A stretch of 14,386 bases of DNA from Omnitrophica bacterium RIFCSPLOWO2_01_FULL_45_10b (GTDB lineage: Bacteria > Omnitrophota > Omnitrophia > Omnitrophales > Danuiimicrobiaceae), in assembly GCA_001804205.1 (NCBI GenBank), contig MHFM01000012.1, positions 19,926 to 34,311 on the forward strand, read 5' to 3'. Numbering within the stretch: the stretch's first letter is position 1; each line of letters opens with the position of its first letter. Positions 1 through 7,496 of this stretch are shown piece by piece. Below the pieces are notes generated by a model that did not search any database, was not told the origin of the DNA, and saw only the letters and a program-made list of their open reading frames with translations. The translations under genes were made by a program, and so were the position numbers.

Positions 1-52
1 CCATTTTGACAATATAGGGCTCGTCATCCACAACCAAAATTCTTTTCATCAT
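1..52 (-). CDS. Response regulator receiver protein, N-terminal fragment (cut by window edge)
   Basis: Only the first 17 codons are inside the window. They read MMKRILVVDDEPYIVKM, the standard first beta strand of a CheY-like receiver with the acidic pair (DDE) that binds magnesium. A strong ribosome binding site, AGGAGG at 61-66, lies 8 bases before the first of two adjacent ATG codons (50-52 and 47-49), so the first is preferred. It is the third receiver in a row downstream of the histidine kinase, 29 bases after the preceding receiver's stop. Whether it is a lone receiver or carries an output domain cannot be told from this fragment. Confidence 0.85.
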   Translation of the reverse strand, partial: MMKRILVVDDEPYIVKM

Positions 53-81
53 TTTATGATCCTCCTAACAAACAGTTTGAC

Positions 82-444
82 TCAATGTCCCAAATGCTTT
101 TGAACTCGTTCAAGCAAATTTTGGGGTTCATAAGGTTTGACAACATAATCTGTAACGCCTTCAAGCTCAAACAAGTCTTGTATTTCCGATTTGGCAGTCA
201 AAACAATAACAGGGATCTGATGCCCTGAAGGTTTGTGCTTCAAATTTTTTAGAAACGTATAACCATCCATTCCCGGCATCATGATATCCAGAATAATCAA
301 ATCCGGCTTTTCAGATTCCACGTGTTTTAACCCATCCACTCCGTCAGAAGCAGAATCCACAGCATAATTATTTGCTTCTAAACGGGACTTAAGCATCCTT
401 ACAATTTCCGGTTCATCTTCAATCACCAAGATTTTCTTAAACAT
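82..444 (-). CDS. Single-domain response regulator (CheY-like receiver)
   Basis: A 120-residue protein that is one receiver domain and nothing else. Visible key residues are the acidic pair E9-D10, the phospho-acceptor D53 in LILDIMMPGMDG context, T83 and K103 followed by P. No DNA-binding or enzymatic output domain follows, so it probably acts by protein-protein contact or as a phosphorelay intermediate. AGGAGG at 450-455 gives an ideal start, and the stop of the upstream receiver gene overlaps that ribosome binding site, so the two are tightly coupled. The partner kinase is inferred to be the PAS kinase two genes upstream. Its true target is unknown. Confidence 0.93.
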   Translation of the reverse strand: MFKKILVIEDEPEIVRMLKSRLEANNYAVDSASDGVDGLKHVESEKPDLIILDIMMPGMDGYTFLKNLKHKPSGHQIPVIVLTAKSEIQDLFELEGVTDYVVKPYEPQNLLERVQKHLGH

Positions 445-453
445 CGTGCCCTC

Positions 454-852
454 CTATTCATGAGAATTATGAGAACTGCCGTTTCCGTTAAATGTTTTTT
501 TGATAATGGCCAGTAAATCAGAAGAATTGAACGGTTTCTTTACTAACTCCAAGGCTCCTTCTTCAACGCACTTTTGGCCAAGCCCGCGGTGCGGGGAGGC
601 TGTAATGACAACAATCGGAATATTTCTTGTCGCTGGATCAGCTTTGAGCCTTTTGCATGCTTCAAGCCCATCCAGAACGGGCATAATCACATCAAGAAGA
701 ATAAGGTCAGGCTGCCATCTCTGCGCTTCGCCGACTGCTTCCAAACCGTTCGAAACTGTTTTCACATCATAACCATTTGCCACGAGACGAGATTTCATAA
801 GTTTCAAAATAATGAGTTCATCATCCGCGATTAAAATTTTCTTCTTTGCCAT
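454..852 (-). CDS. Single-domain response regulator (CheY-like receiver)
   Basis: A 132-residue stand-alone receiver. Key residues are D10-D11, phospho-acceptor D54 (ILLDVIMPVLDG), T84 and K106 before P107. The last dozen residues (NGNGSSHNSHE) are a polar tail beyond the fold. The ribosome binding site AGGAGT (858-863) overlaps the stop of the kinase gene at 863-865, so translation of the kinase and this receiver is likely coupled, as expected for a cognate pair. It is similar in architecture to the next receiver but clearly diverged, arguing for separate roles rather than a fresh duplication. No output domain is visible. Confidence 0.93.
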   Translation of the reverse strand: MAKKKILIADDELIILKLMKSRLVANGYDVKTVSNGLEAVGEAQRWQPDLILLDVIMPVLDGLEACKRLKADPATRNIPIVVITASPHRGLGQKCVEEGALELVKKPFNSSDLLAIIKKTFNGNGSSHNSHE

Positions 853-862
853 CCTTTACTCC

Positions 863-2470
863 TTAAGCAAAAGCCCGTTTTAAAATCTCATCCGTGGTAC
901 GGCCGTCGTCCGGAAAGGTAGCCACTCGTACCGAAACCTTTACCAATTGTGCAAACCCACGTTTAATTAAATATTCCTCAACGACTTGACGCGCTCTTCC
1001 GCCAACTATGAGCGCGTCTTCTTTACCAACCAAAGGAAGAAGAACCATGATCGATTCCCGACTTCCAACAGCACGGTCACTTTTTCGGCGAAGCGATTGT
1101 TTGACCAGCCTTGTAAGTTCATGAAGAAGAAGCCCCGCTTCGTTAACACCGATCTTTTCTTTTAATGCTTCGAAATTCCGAATGGCGATGACAACAAGTG
1201 AAAGAGCAGTTTCTTGACGCATGGCTTCTTGAACGCCGGCGTTCACATATTCATGAAGCAATTCCTCGGCTGTGACCTTTGGAATGGTAAACGTAAATTT
1301 TGTCCCTACTCCAAGTTTGCTTTCAACTCCAATTTTGCCGCCGTGAAGCTCGACAAGCCCTTTAGCAATTGCAAGCCCAAGGCCTGTTCCTTTTTCACCG
1401 GGCCCTGCGGTACGGCCAAATTGTTGGAATTTTCCAAAAACACGCCCCAAATCTTGTTCGGGAATCCCTTGACCAGTATCCGAAACATTGCAAACAATTG
1501 TCCCATTTTGTTCCGTAACTCCAATTTCAATATGACCTTGCTCCGTAAACTTAATGGCGTTGTCAATCAAGTTGGTCAGAACCTGAATCAGTTTGTCATG
1601 ATCCACATGAGCTTCAATTTCCTGAGATTGGTTTGCCAATTGTAATTCAAGCCCCTTCTCCTTGACCTTAGAGTTGAAAATTTGCATCGCTTCTTGGGCT
1701 AAGGCTACGAGATTGACAGGCTGCCGTTCCAATTCGATTTTACCGGCCTCAAGTTTTGAAATATCAAGAAGATCATTAATAATGCGGGACAATCGGTCAA
1801 TTCCGTTTAATGTAATGGTGAGAAATTGTTTCTGATCTTCCGTTGTTTCGCCAAGAAGGCCATCCAAAATTTGGCTTACGCCCTCACGAATAATCGTCAT
1901 GGGCGTGCGAAGCTCATGCGAAACGGTGGAAACGAAGTCTGATTTTAACTGATCCAATTTTTTTAATTCCTCATTCATTTTTCTAAGTTCCAATTCCGCT
2001 CGCTTGCGTTCTGTAATATCGCGCGCAATAACGGATGCACCGACCGACTCTTGGTTTGAATTTTTAATAGGAGAAATGGTGAGCGAAACATCGATGAGCG
2101 CGCCGTTCTTGCGTTTGCAGCCAATTTCGAAATGCTCAATGCTCTCTCCTCGCCTGAGTTGGTCCAACATGTTTTCAACCTCGTTAAAGCGCTCTGGAGG
2201 CAGAAGTGCTGCAATTGATTTACCAATAATTTCCTGAGCCGTATAACCGTAAATTCGTTCGGCAGCTCGATTCCAGCTTGTAATCGTTCCTTCCAAAGTT
2301 TTGCTGAAGATGGCATCGTTGGAAAATTCAACAATGGCGGCAAATCGTTCCTTAGTTCCTTTTTCGAATTCAGCGTTCACCGCTTTTACTTCTAAATCGG
2401 TAAGTTTTATCCACTTCCCTCGGCCTTTTTTCATCACCGATTCTCTCTTATTCATGATTGGCAGTTCCAT
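863..2470 (-). CDS. PAS-domain hybrid sensor histidine kinase with C-terminal degenerate GGDEF-like domain
   Basis: Autophosphorylating sensor kinase expected to phosphorylate the receivers encoded just downstream. Domains in order: a PAS sensor (about residues 40-155, ending in the typical DITERKRAE), a HisKA dimerisation domain (about 172-245) with phospho-acceptor H185 in SHELRTP, and a HATPase domain (about 285-398) with N300/N304, DTGQG at 331-335 and GTGLG at 361-365. Residues about 420-535 resemble a GGDEF domain in outline (LVVIAIRNFEAL..., MVLLPL, VSVRVATFPDDG), but the signature is replaced by GSRES (469-473), the first metal aspartate is alanine and the usual C-terminal helix is short. 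No membrane segment is predicted, so it senses a cytoplasmic signal. Possible starts are M1, M6 and M13. M1 overlaps the MerR gene by 23 bases and none has a strong ribosome binding site. Confidence 0.93.
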   Translation of the reverse strand: MELPIMNKRESVMKKGRGKWIKLTDLEVKAVNAEFEKGTKERFAAIVEFSNDAIFSKTLEGTITSWNRAAERIYGYTAQEIIGKSIAALLPPERFNEVENMLDQLRRGESIEHFEIGCKRKNGALIDVSLTISPIKNSNQESVGASVIARDITERKRAELELRKMNEELKKLDQLKSDFVSTVSHELRTPMTIIREGVSQILDGLLGETTEDQKQFLTITLNGIDRLSRIINDLLDISKLEAGKIELERQPVNLVALAQEAMQIFNSKVKEKGLELQLANQSQEIEAHVDHDKLIQVLTNLIDNAIKFTEQGHIEIGVTEQNGTIVCNVSDTGQGIPEQDLGRVFGKFQQFGRTAGPGEKGTGLGLAIAKGLVELHGGKIGVESKLGVGTKFTFTIPKVTAEELLHEYVNAGVQEAMRQETALSLVVIAIRNFEALKEKIGVNEAGLLLHELTRLVKQSLRRKSDRAVGSRESIMVLLPLVGKEDALIVGGRARQVVEEYLIKRGFAQLVKVSVRVATFPDDGRTTDEILKRAFA

Positions 2471-2723
2471 CGCTAGTCGATTGTTGTTCTTTCAACATAT
2501 TCACAGCAGCTGTCAAGGTATAACCCCAATCTACAATTTCTTTCATTTTCCGAAGCGTTAGAATGTCCTTTTCCGTAAACCTCCGAAACTTGCGCATTCC
2601 ATACGGATACCGTTTGGGCGTCACAACACGAAGGGAATCTACCCAGTGATAAAGTTGCCGTAGAGAAATGCCAATCTCTTTGGCGGCTTCTATGCTTCCA
2701 TAAAGACGACTGCTTGTTGCCAT
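2448..2723 (-). CDS. MerR-family-like winged-helix DNA-binding protein
   Basis: A 91-residue protein made almost only of a MerR-type DNA-binding domain. The N-terminal helix-turn-helix is about residues 8-30 (GSIEAAKEIGISLRQLYHWV). A wing with R/F-rich sequence (GMRKFRRFTEKDI) follows, then a helix around residues 52-80 with KEIVDWGYTLTAAV. There is no C-terminal effector domain, so it probably acts as a dimeric regulator or a phage-excisionase-like DNA binder. Its stop overlaps the start region of the kinase gene, making it the first gene of the signalling operon. A TTGACAT/ATGTCAA dyad lies 23 bases upstream, a plausible autoregulatory site. The ribosome binding site is weak (GGAAAAG about 8 bases before ATG). 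Confidence 0.85.
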   Translation of the reverse strand: MATSSRLYGSIEAAKEIGISLRQLYHWVDSLRVVTPKRYPYGMRKFRRFTEKDILTLRKMKEIVDWGYTLTAAVNMLKEQQSTSDGTANHE

Positions 2724-2745
2724 TGGCTACTTTTCCATTCCATGA

Positions 2746-2774
2746 TTGACATGAATGTTGAACGTCTATGTCAA
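2746..2774 (-). promoter_or_regulatory. Dyad TTGACAT-N15-ATGTCAA, possible operator with embedded -35
   Basis: Two perfectly complementary 7-base half sites (2746-2752 and 2768-2774) are separated by 15 bases, just upstream of the MerR-like gene. Read on the minus strand the distal half contains TTGACA, a perfect -35 hexamer. Seventeen bases further is TGTCAA, a poor -10 match that falls in the other half site. A MerR-like protein binding here would sit across the promoter, as known for that family. This is an inference from position and symmetry. Confidence 0.45.
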
Positions 2775-2785
2775 ACCAACAACAC

Positions 2786-2811
2786 AAAAAAATAAGCTGT
2801 TTTCACAGCTT
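2786..2811 (-). terminator. Rho-independent terminator after the EEP-family gene
   Basis: On the minus strand AAGCTG, a 6-base loop and CAGCTT form a 6-bp stem (2794-2811), followed after one A by seven Ts (2792-2786). It lies about 120 bases after the stop of the EEP-family gene and before the MerR promoter, so it separates the two minus-strand units. A second AT-rich hairpin (AAATAA-CAGC-TTATTT, 2907-2922) lies right after the EEP stop and may assist. Confidence 0.7.
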
Positions 2812-2844
2812 AAACTTCCACGCTTAATTAAAAGATGCCATGCG

Positions 2845-2858
2845 GCAAATCGATTTGC
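2845..2858. repeat. Perfect 14-bp palindrome GCAAATCGATTTGC
   Basis: An uninterrupted self-complementary 14-mer in the intergenic space between the EEP-family gene and the signalling operon. It could be a protein binding site. There is no loop, so it is a poor RNA hairpin. Nearby, CGAGA (2866-2870) pairs with TCTCG (2886-2890), and AACCTC (2860-2865) with GAGGTT (2924-2929). Function unknown. Confidence 0.4.
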
Positions 2859-2927
2859 AAACCTCCGAGAACGATTTATAACCGGTCTCGAACCGTCCAA
2901 TAATGGAAATAACAGCTTATTTCGAGG

Positions 2928-4538
2928 TTAGATTTTAGGTTCTTGAAAGGGGATGTCCACTACGTTGGGATGATGGTCTGAAATAGGAGGCGTAAGGCTG
3001 GTGTTCATCTCTTCTAAAGTTTCACCGAAAAGCGGGGCAAATCGGTATGGGCCTGTTAGATCTCGCGTATCTTTGAGGTAAGATTTTACAAAGACCCAGT
3101 CCAAACGATATTTTCCAATCACCTCTACAAGGGAACGTTTGACGCTGAATGTTGTTTTAAACCCTTTTAGATCCCGTTGATTGGAATTGGCAAGAGTTCC
3201 ATCCTTACCATTGACAGAATGCTTGACATCACCTCGAAAATCAAAAGCGCCGCCATCATTAAATCGATAATGTTCAATCATATCGAACAATGGCTTCACG
3301 CGGTTTGGCGATAACATAGGAATATCTTTAGCGGTCGGATCTTGTAAATTTTTAGTGATCTTTGTCGTGTAGCGGGCGGTATTAATAACCAAAGCATGGG
3401 GAAGCAATACGCTTGTGCCTATGGATAGCCAGGTTTCTGGATTTTTTGCTGTTCTTTCAGTGATTCTCCATGCTGATGTGGGGCTCAAGTCCACCGGGGC
3501 CGAATTAAAATCGCCTACCAAAATAACAGGATGCTTAATCCGTTTAATGTAGGAAAGAATTTCAGACATCTGAGCTTCCCGGCCTTTGGGCAGGCATTTA
3601 ATTTCAAGGTGAACATTAATGATCGTAAGGGTTCCCCCTGGAAGACCAGGCACGGCAAGATCCACGCGAAAATAAATTCTTCCTCCAACTTTCATTTCAC
3701 GGGTCATCATGTTTAGAAAAATAGCTTTAGCGCCACCGCGCCTAACTTTTTCCACAGCGCCAACTTTTGGTTTTTCTCCGGCATGCCAATCATAAGCTTG
3801 AGATTTCAATTGAAACACTTCAACATGCTTAATCGGATACCGCGACAGCACAGCGCAACCAAAAACTCCTTTATACTGTGTTGAATCAGCTGTGTAAAAG
3901 TCCGTCGCTTCCTGATCAACTGTGGTACTGCCCTGATGATAAATTTTCTCAAGGCCAAGGTAAATTGGATCAATTTCAAGCTGCTCAGCGCCATAGGCAT
4001 AATTCATATCCAACGCTTTGGCAAGTTCCCCAGCTGCATTGATATATCCCGAACGCTTGACTCCAATATCCATTTCTTGAAGCACAATAATGTCGGCATT
4101 AGAAAGTTTGTCACGTTGCCTCATAATATTTTGATATTCCGAAGAGTTTGGCTGAACTTTTGTAGGATCAATCAAAGTACTGAATCGGTCAGCGGCAGAG
4201 AAAGCCTTGATCGCATTTTCCATATAAATGGATTTTTCGATGTTCCAGCTGACAAGACGCAGATAATGTCCGAGCCTCGGATCGGACGGACTGTGCGGCC
4301 TTGTGCCATGTCGGTAAGCTTCATTGCTGATGATGGGTGTCCGCCAAAAACGGTTTAATTTAAGTTCAAGCAGCCCGCCGGGATGAGGATTTTTAGAAAG
4401 TTTTCTGAGCTCGTTAAACGTTAAAAATTCAGGTTGTTGAAATTCATTAACCGTAATGGAACGGGATAAAAAGAATGTTCCGCCGGCAATGATGAAAACA
4501 ACTACCAAAATTTTCCAAGAAGATTTCTGCCACTTCAT
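2928..4538 (-). CDS. Membrane-anchored endonuclease/exonuclease/phosphatase (EEP) family protein
   Basis: A 536-residue metal-dependent phosphoesterase of the DNase I-like fold. One N-terminal hydrophobic segment (about residues 9-25) suggests an uncleaved anchor with the enzyme outside the cytoplasm. All family motifs are visible: N99 in SWNIE, E155 in LQEMD, H310 in NVHLE, D343/N345 in GDFNS, D480 in DWV and D521-H522 in SDHHP. The catalytic core is therefore expected to be active. Substrate is unknown: extracellular nucleic acid, a phospholipid or a sugar phosphate are all possible in this fold. It is larger than typical members, with long insertions between E155 and H310 and between 350 and 470. 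Ribosome binding site GGGAGG is well placed. It starts 15 bases after the TIGR04073-like gene, so they are almost surely co-transcribed. Confidence 0.88.
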   Translation of the reverse strand: MKWQKSSWKILVVVFIIAGGTFFLSRSITVNEFQQPEFLTFNELRKLSKNPHPGGLLELKLNRFWRTPIISNEAYRHGTRPHSPSDPRLGHYLRLVSWNIEKSIYMENAIKAFSAADRFSTLIDPTKVQPNSSEYQNIMRQRDKLSNADIIVLQEMDIGVKRSGYINAAGELAKALDMNYAYGAEQLEIDPIYLGLEKIYHQGSTTVDQEATDFYTADSTQYKGVFGCAVLSRYPIKHVEVFQLKSQAYDWHAGEKPKVGAVEKVRRGGAKAIFLNMMTREMKVGGRIYFRVDLAVPGLPGGTLTIINVHLEIKCLPKGREAQMSEILSYIKRIKHPVILVGDFNSAPVDLSPTSAWRITERTAKNPETWLSIGTSVLLPHALVINTARYTTKITKNLQDPTAKDIPMLSPNRVKPLFDMIEHYRFNDGGAFDFRGDVKHSVNGKDGTLANSNQRDLKGFKTTFSVKRSLVEVIGKYRLDWVFVKSYLKDTRDLTGPYRFAPLFGETLEEMNTSLTPPISDHHPNVVDIPFQEPKI

Positions 4539-4553
4539 GGCGAGGCCTCCCTT

Positions 4554-4916
4554 CTAAGAATACTTTGGTCCTGGTTTCTGCCAGACATACTCTGGTTGAA
4601 TCAAAGGGCCTTTATGAGACTTGGGGAAGTCAAACGGGCAAGTTAAAATATCAATCGCCCCTGCCCCAAAACGGACAAGACCCTCCCCGACTCCGTGAAT
4701 AAGGCCGATTGTCCAGCCGTACAAAAGATTTGATTCTGCACTACTCATATGGATTTCGCGCGCAACCTCAACAGGTGAGGTAATAACATTAATTGCGCCG
4801 CGTTTGAGTTTATCGCCCCAGCTATATTCTTTTTCGAATAAACTGAGGGGCCCAGATTGTGCGAATGCTGGGGTAACTATAAGAAACAAGAACAAGGAAA
4901 ACGATAGTTTTTTCAT
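4554..4916 (-). CDS. Exosortase system-associated protein, TIGR04073-like
   Basis: A 120-residue secreted small protein. It has a signal peptide (KK, hydrophobic run, then AFA-QS, cleavage near residue 19-20). The mature part (WGDKLKRGAINVITSPVEVARE..., GWTIGLIHGVGEGLVRFGAGAIDILTCPFDFP) contains two Gly-rich amphipathic repeats, each followed by a T-x-P-x-E or T-C-P-F-D motif. This matches my memory of the TIGR04073 family, reported in genomes with exosortase/PEP-CTERM-like sorting systems. The function is not known. Ribosome binding site AAGGAG is 7 bases before ATG. It heads the pair with the EEP-family gene. No exosortase or PEP-CTERM protein is visible in this window. Confidence 0.75.
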   Translation of the reverse strand: MKKLSFSLFLFLIVTPAFAQSGPLSLFEKEYSWGDKLKRGAINVITSPVEVAREIHMSSAESNLLYGWTIGLIHGVGEGLVRFGAGAIDILTCPFDFPKSHKGPLIQPEYVWQKPGPKYS

Positions 4917-5009
4917 ACATTAGCTCCTTTGCATAAGCAATAGTTTTACAGTACTCTTTTTTCTAAAAAATCAATCCTACATTCAAAAAAAATAATAAAA
5001 CTCCATGGA

Positions 5010-6215
5010 TTACTCTGTTTTTGATTTCTTGCCGTTAATTAAAGGGTCTTGAAGAGCGGGATTTTCAAGCAAACTTCCATAATGAAAAACGACGCAGGCG
5101 CCGCCGCCTGAGTGTTCGCAGAGCTTGAATTGTTTGGCAAAGGTTTTGGATGAGTCAAGGAACTCGTAGGCGCCAATCGCGATATTGACTTTCTTAAAAT
5201 CTCTGGTTTTGCTTTTTGCTTCCGCGATATATTTTTCAAAATCTTCAGTTTTTTTAGTGTAAGACATAATGGTTACAAATTGAATGAGGCCGCCATTCAG
5301 CCAAGCGGCCCAGTCTTGAAAGGCTTCGTGATAAGCCCGTACGTAATTCATGCACCCGGTTGTTGAGATTTGAATATCTGAGCGAATGGCGATCGTTTTT
5401 TGAATTAACTGATTTAGAAAAGCGGTGACTTGATTGCGTTTCCAATCTTTCCAAGCTTGGCTTTCTTCATCAACCGTTTGAAGATTGGTCGATGCTTTGA
5501 AACGAGCGACATTGATCTTGGTGAATCCATAAGCCGGATTTTTATCAGGGTATCGAATATAATCGAATTGAATGCCGTCCAAATCTGGATAAGCGCGGAG
5601 AATTTCTTCGACCATATTGGAAAGCTCTTGCCTTACCCTTAAATCTCCTGGCTCAAGAAAGTATTGATTGTCGATTTTATAATCCTCAAGCGTTTTCTTT
5701 TCTTTGCGATTTCTGGTCAGGATATCGGTTCCATATTTTTTGAGGAGCGGGGCATCTTGATTCGTGCTGAGGCTCAACATATTCAGCCATGCATGCACCT
5801 GAATTCCAGAAACATGAGCTTCTTTAATGAGAAGCGCGAAAGGATCTTCCCCCGCCTGTTTTAAAGAGACCTGATAAGGAGCGGCGTCCGCGATGCCCGA
5901 AGGAAACCAGGCTTTGCCGGAACGATAAATCTGAACAAAAAGAACTTCGATCTCGGCCTTTTTTGCGAACTCAATCAGCTTGGTGATTTCTTCACGGCTT
6001 GAAAGCGTAGGTGGATTTTGTATGACTGAAACAAAAAGGCCGCGGCGTGGAAGCGCTTCGCCGGGGGAACTATCAAAATTATCCTGCGTGGCGCTTGATG
6101 GGTTCGGTATCAATTGCTGGCCTTGCACCGGGTGCGGCAAAACAAGAAGAACGCATAAAAAGCAGACTAAAAAATGACAAGAGAGAAATTTGTAGATCAC
6201 TTTATGGATTTTCAA
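5010..6215 (-). CDS. Secreted glycoside hydrolase-like protein (GHL10/YngK family)
   Basis: A 401-residue protein of the family-10-like glycosyl hydrolase (GHL10, DUF187) group, a TIM-barrel family whose members are thought to act on envelope polysaccharides or peptidoglycan-associated glycans. An N-terminal signal peptide (hydrophobic about residues 8-28, then PVQG-QQ) sends it out of the cytoplasm. Visible family motifs are RGLFVSV near the first strand, HAWLN at 141-145, LEPG at 187-190 and LDGIQFDYIRYP at 212-223, with D218 a likely catalytic or binding acid. The start is TTG (6213-6215). Its TTGA overlaps the TGA stop of the nuclease-like gene, so translation is coupled and no separate ribosome binding site is seen. 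A GTG at codon 6 is the only close alternative. Substrate is not determined. Confidence 0.85.
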   Translation of the reverse strand: MKIHKVIYKFLSCHFLVCFLCVLLVLPHPVQGQQLIPNPSSATQDNFDSSPGEALPRRGLFVSVIQNPPTLSSREEITKLIEFAKKAEIEVLFVQIYRSGKAWFPSGIADAAPYQVSLKQAGEDPFALLIKEAHVSGIQVHAWLNMLSLSTNQDAPLLKKYGTDILTRNRKEKKTLEDYKIDNQYFLEPGDLRVRQELSNMVEEILRAYPDLDGIQFDYIRYPDKNPAYGFTKINVARFKASTNLQTVDEESQAWKDWKRNQVTAFLNQLIQKTIAIRSDIQISTTGCMNYVRAYHEAFQDWAAWLNGGLIQFVTIMSYTKKTEDFEKYIAEAKSKTRDFKKVNIAIGAYEFLDSSKTFAKQFKLCEHSGGGACVVFHYGSLLENPALQDPLINGKKSKTE

Positions 6216-6889
6216 GCGCTTTTGAATTTGGCAAGCCAGCCGCAGTATTCACAACGGCCGTTTACTGCGGGGACTGCTGAACTTTTCAGGAGGGCGACCG
6301 CATTTTTAAAAGTGGAGCTCGCTCGTTCATAATCGGTTGCAATTTTGATGGCTTGAAGTTCAAACGTAACCGCACCCTTCTCGCTCACACTTTTAGGCGA
6401 ATAATAAAGAAGATATCCGTAACCCGCCGTCGGCATCTGATTTTCATGAAGGAGAAGGGCGTAACCATCCAACTGATTTCGATAATATTTGACGGCGTCT
6501 TCCTCTGTGGTTACGGAGCCTTTGGTTTTATAATCAAAAGGAATGTATTGGCCGTCTTTAACCAACAGATCATCCAAGGCACCGCTGAAAATTGAACCGT
6601 CTTCATCGTGATACTCAAGCCCCGTGCGCCAATTGCGCCACTTTTCAAGCCGCACTTGATCGTGGAACAGTTGGACCCCTTTGAAATCATTGCCGTTTAA
6701 TTCCGCGGGGAGAATGTCCTTCGCTCGAAACGTATCAAAATAGGCTTTAATGACGCGATCCATGCCACCCGGAAGCGACGGGAATATTCCGCGTGGCCGT
6801 TTGATGCCCTTTACTTTATCAAGCCAAAAGCACCGCGGGCATTCAAGGAAAAGATTAAGCGTGGAAGGCGAGAGTTTGATAGGAGGCAT
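6212..6889 (-). CDS. PD-(D/E)XK nuclease superfamily protein with four cysteines
   Basis: A 225-residue protein resembling the Cas4/AddB/RecB-type nuclease domain. Core residues are D106 in SGALDDLLV, D119-x-K121 in PFDYKTKG (a D-x-K version of the motif) and Q139/Y143 in NQLDGYALLL, which fits motif III. Two cysteine pairs flank the core, C17-x2-C20 (LECPRCFW) and C213-x2-C216 (CEYCGW). They could hold an Fe-S cluster or zinc across the two ends of the domain, as in Cas4 and AddB, although those families have a one-plus-three cysteine layout. No helicase or CRISPR gene is nearby. It overlaps the hydrolase-like gene by 4 bases, an unusual pairing of a cytoplasmic nuclease-like protein with a secreted enzyme. 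No clear ribosome binding site. Confidence 0.8.
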   Translation of the reverse strand: MPPIKLSPSTLNLFLECPRCFWLDKVKGIKRPRGIFPSLPGGMDRVIKAYFDTFRAKDILPAELNGNDFKGVQLFHDQVRLEKWRNWRTGLEYHDEDGSIFSGALDDLLVKDGQYIPFDYKTKGSVTTEEDAVKYYRNQLDGYALLLHENQMPTAGYGYLLYYSPKSVSEKGAVTFELQAIKIATDYERASSTFKNAVALLKSSAVPAVNGRCEYCGWLAKFKSA

Positions 6890-6932
6890 TTTCTAGATTA
6901 ACCGAGTGCCATACCATAACGCTTTTTCATTT

Positions 6933-7496
6933 TTATTTTTCCAGCTTGTTGAATTTGGAACCTTCAAGCGTGAGGTTATACATCAGCCCTTTTTGGCCTA
7001 AGACAAAACCGATAATGGGTTGATTGGTTTTGGTCGTGTCAACGGACCCTGAAGCACCGAGGGTAACGAGCGCTACGGAACCATTGACGCCGGCTTCCCA
7101 CCCATCCGCATATCGGAAATCCCGAAGCGCCTGATCATTCATAAAAAGAAGGTAAACACTTTTTACCTGAGCGCCCAATTGAAAACCAAAGGATCCGCTG
7201 ATGGTATTGTAATAATCAATCGTTTTGCCGCCGACACGAAGCGCGCCTTCACCGTATTCACCGCCAAGCCCGATGCCGGCTTTGATGACCCTTGGAAATA
7301 CGAGCACGCCTTTTGCCTGAGCAAGAAGATTGGACGAGCCTTCAACTTCCCGCTTAAAACGATCGAGTGAGTCATCTACGCTGGCATCAATTTCCCGCGC
7401 CGATTTTGCATACGAAAGTGGAACGGTGAACATCGCCCCCGAAACAAGTGCTAGAATAACAATAAGCCAAACTTTCTTTTTCAATATAAATCTCAT
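6933..7496 (-). CDS. Secreted SYLF (YSC84-like) lipid-binding domain protein
   Basis: A 187-residue protein with a signal peptide (MRFILKKKVWLIVILAL..., probable cleavage after SYA near residue 29) and a single SYLF domain. Recognisable stretches are AKGVLVFPRVIKAGIGLGGEYGEGALRV, SGSFGFQLGAQVKSVYLLFMND and GASGSVD. Family members bind phosphoinositides in eukaryotes, and bacterial ones are envelope proteins of unclear role. I chose the ATG at 7494-7496 because GAGGAGAGG sits directly upstream of it. The open frame extends 14 codons further but has no ribosome binding site and would bury the signal peptide. It lies 43 bases upstream of the nuclease-like gene and may head that unit. Confidence 0.88.
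   Translation of the reverse strand: MRFILKKKVWLIVILALVSGAMFTVPLSYAKSAREIDASVDDSLDRFKREVEGSSNLLAQAKGVLVFPRVIKAGIGLGGEYGEGALRVGGKTIDYYNTISGSFGFQLGAQVKSVYLLFMNDQALRDFRYADGWEAGVNGSVALVTLGASGSVDTTKTNQPIIGFVLGQKGLMYNLTLEGSKFNKLEK

Noticed and set aside
500..834. Plus-strand open frames opposite the second receiver gene
   Set aside because: Shadow frames of a clear receiver; low-complexity translations without domain features.
4917..5009. Promoter or terminator between the GHL10-like and TIGR04073-like genes
   Set aside because: The T-rich minus-strand run lacks a proper stem before it, and the best -35/-10 pair (TTGATT, 18 bases, TGTAAA) is too weak to call.
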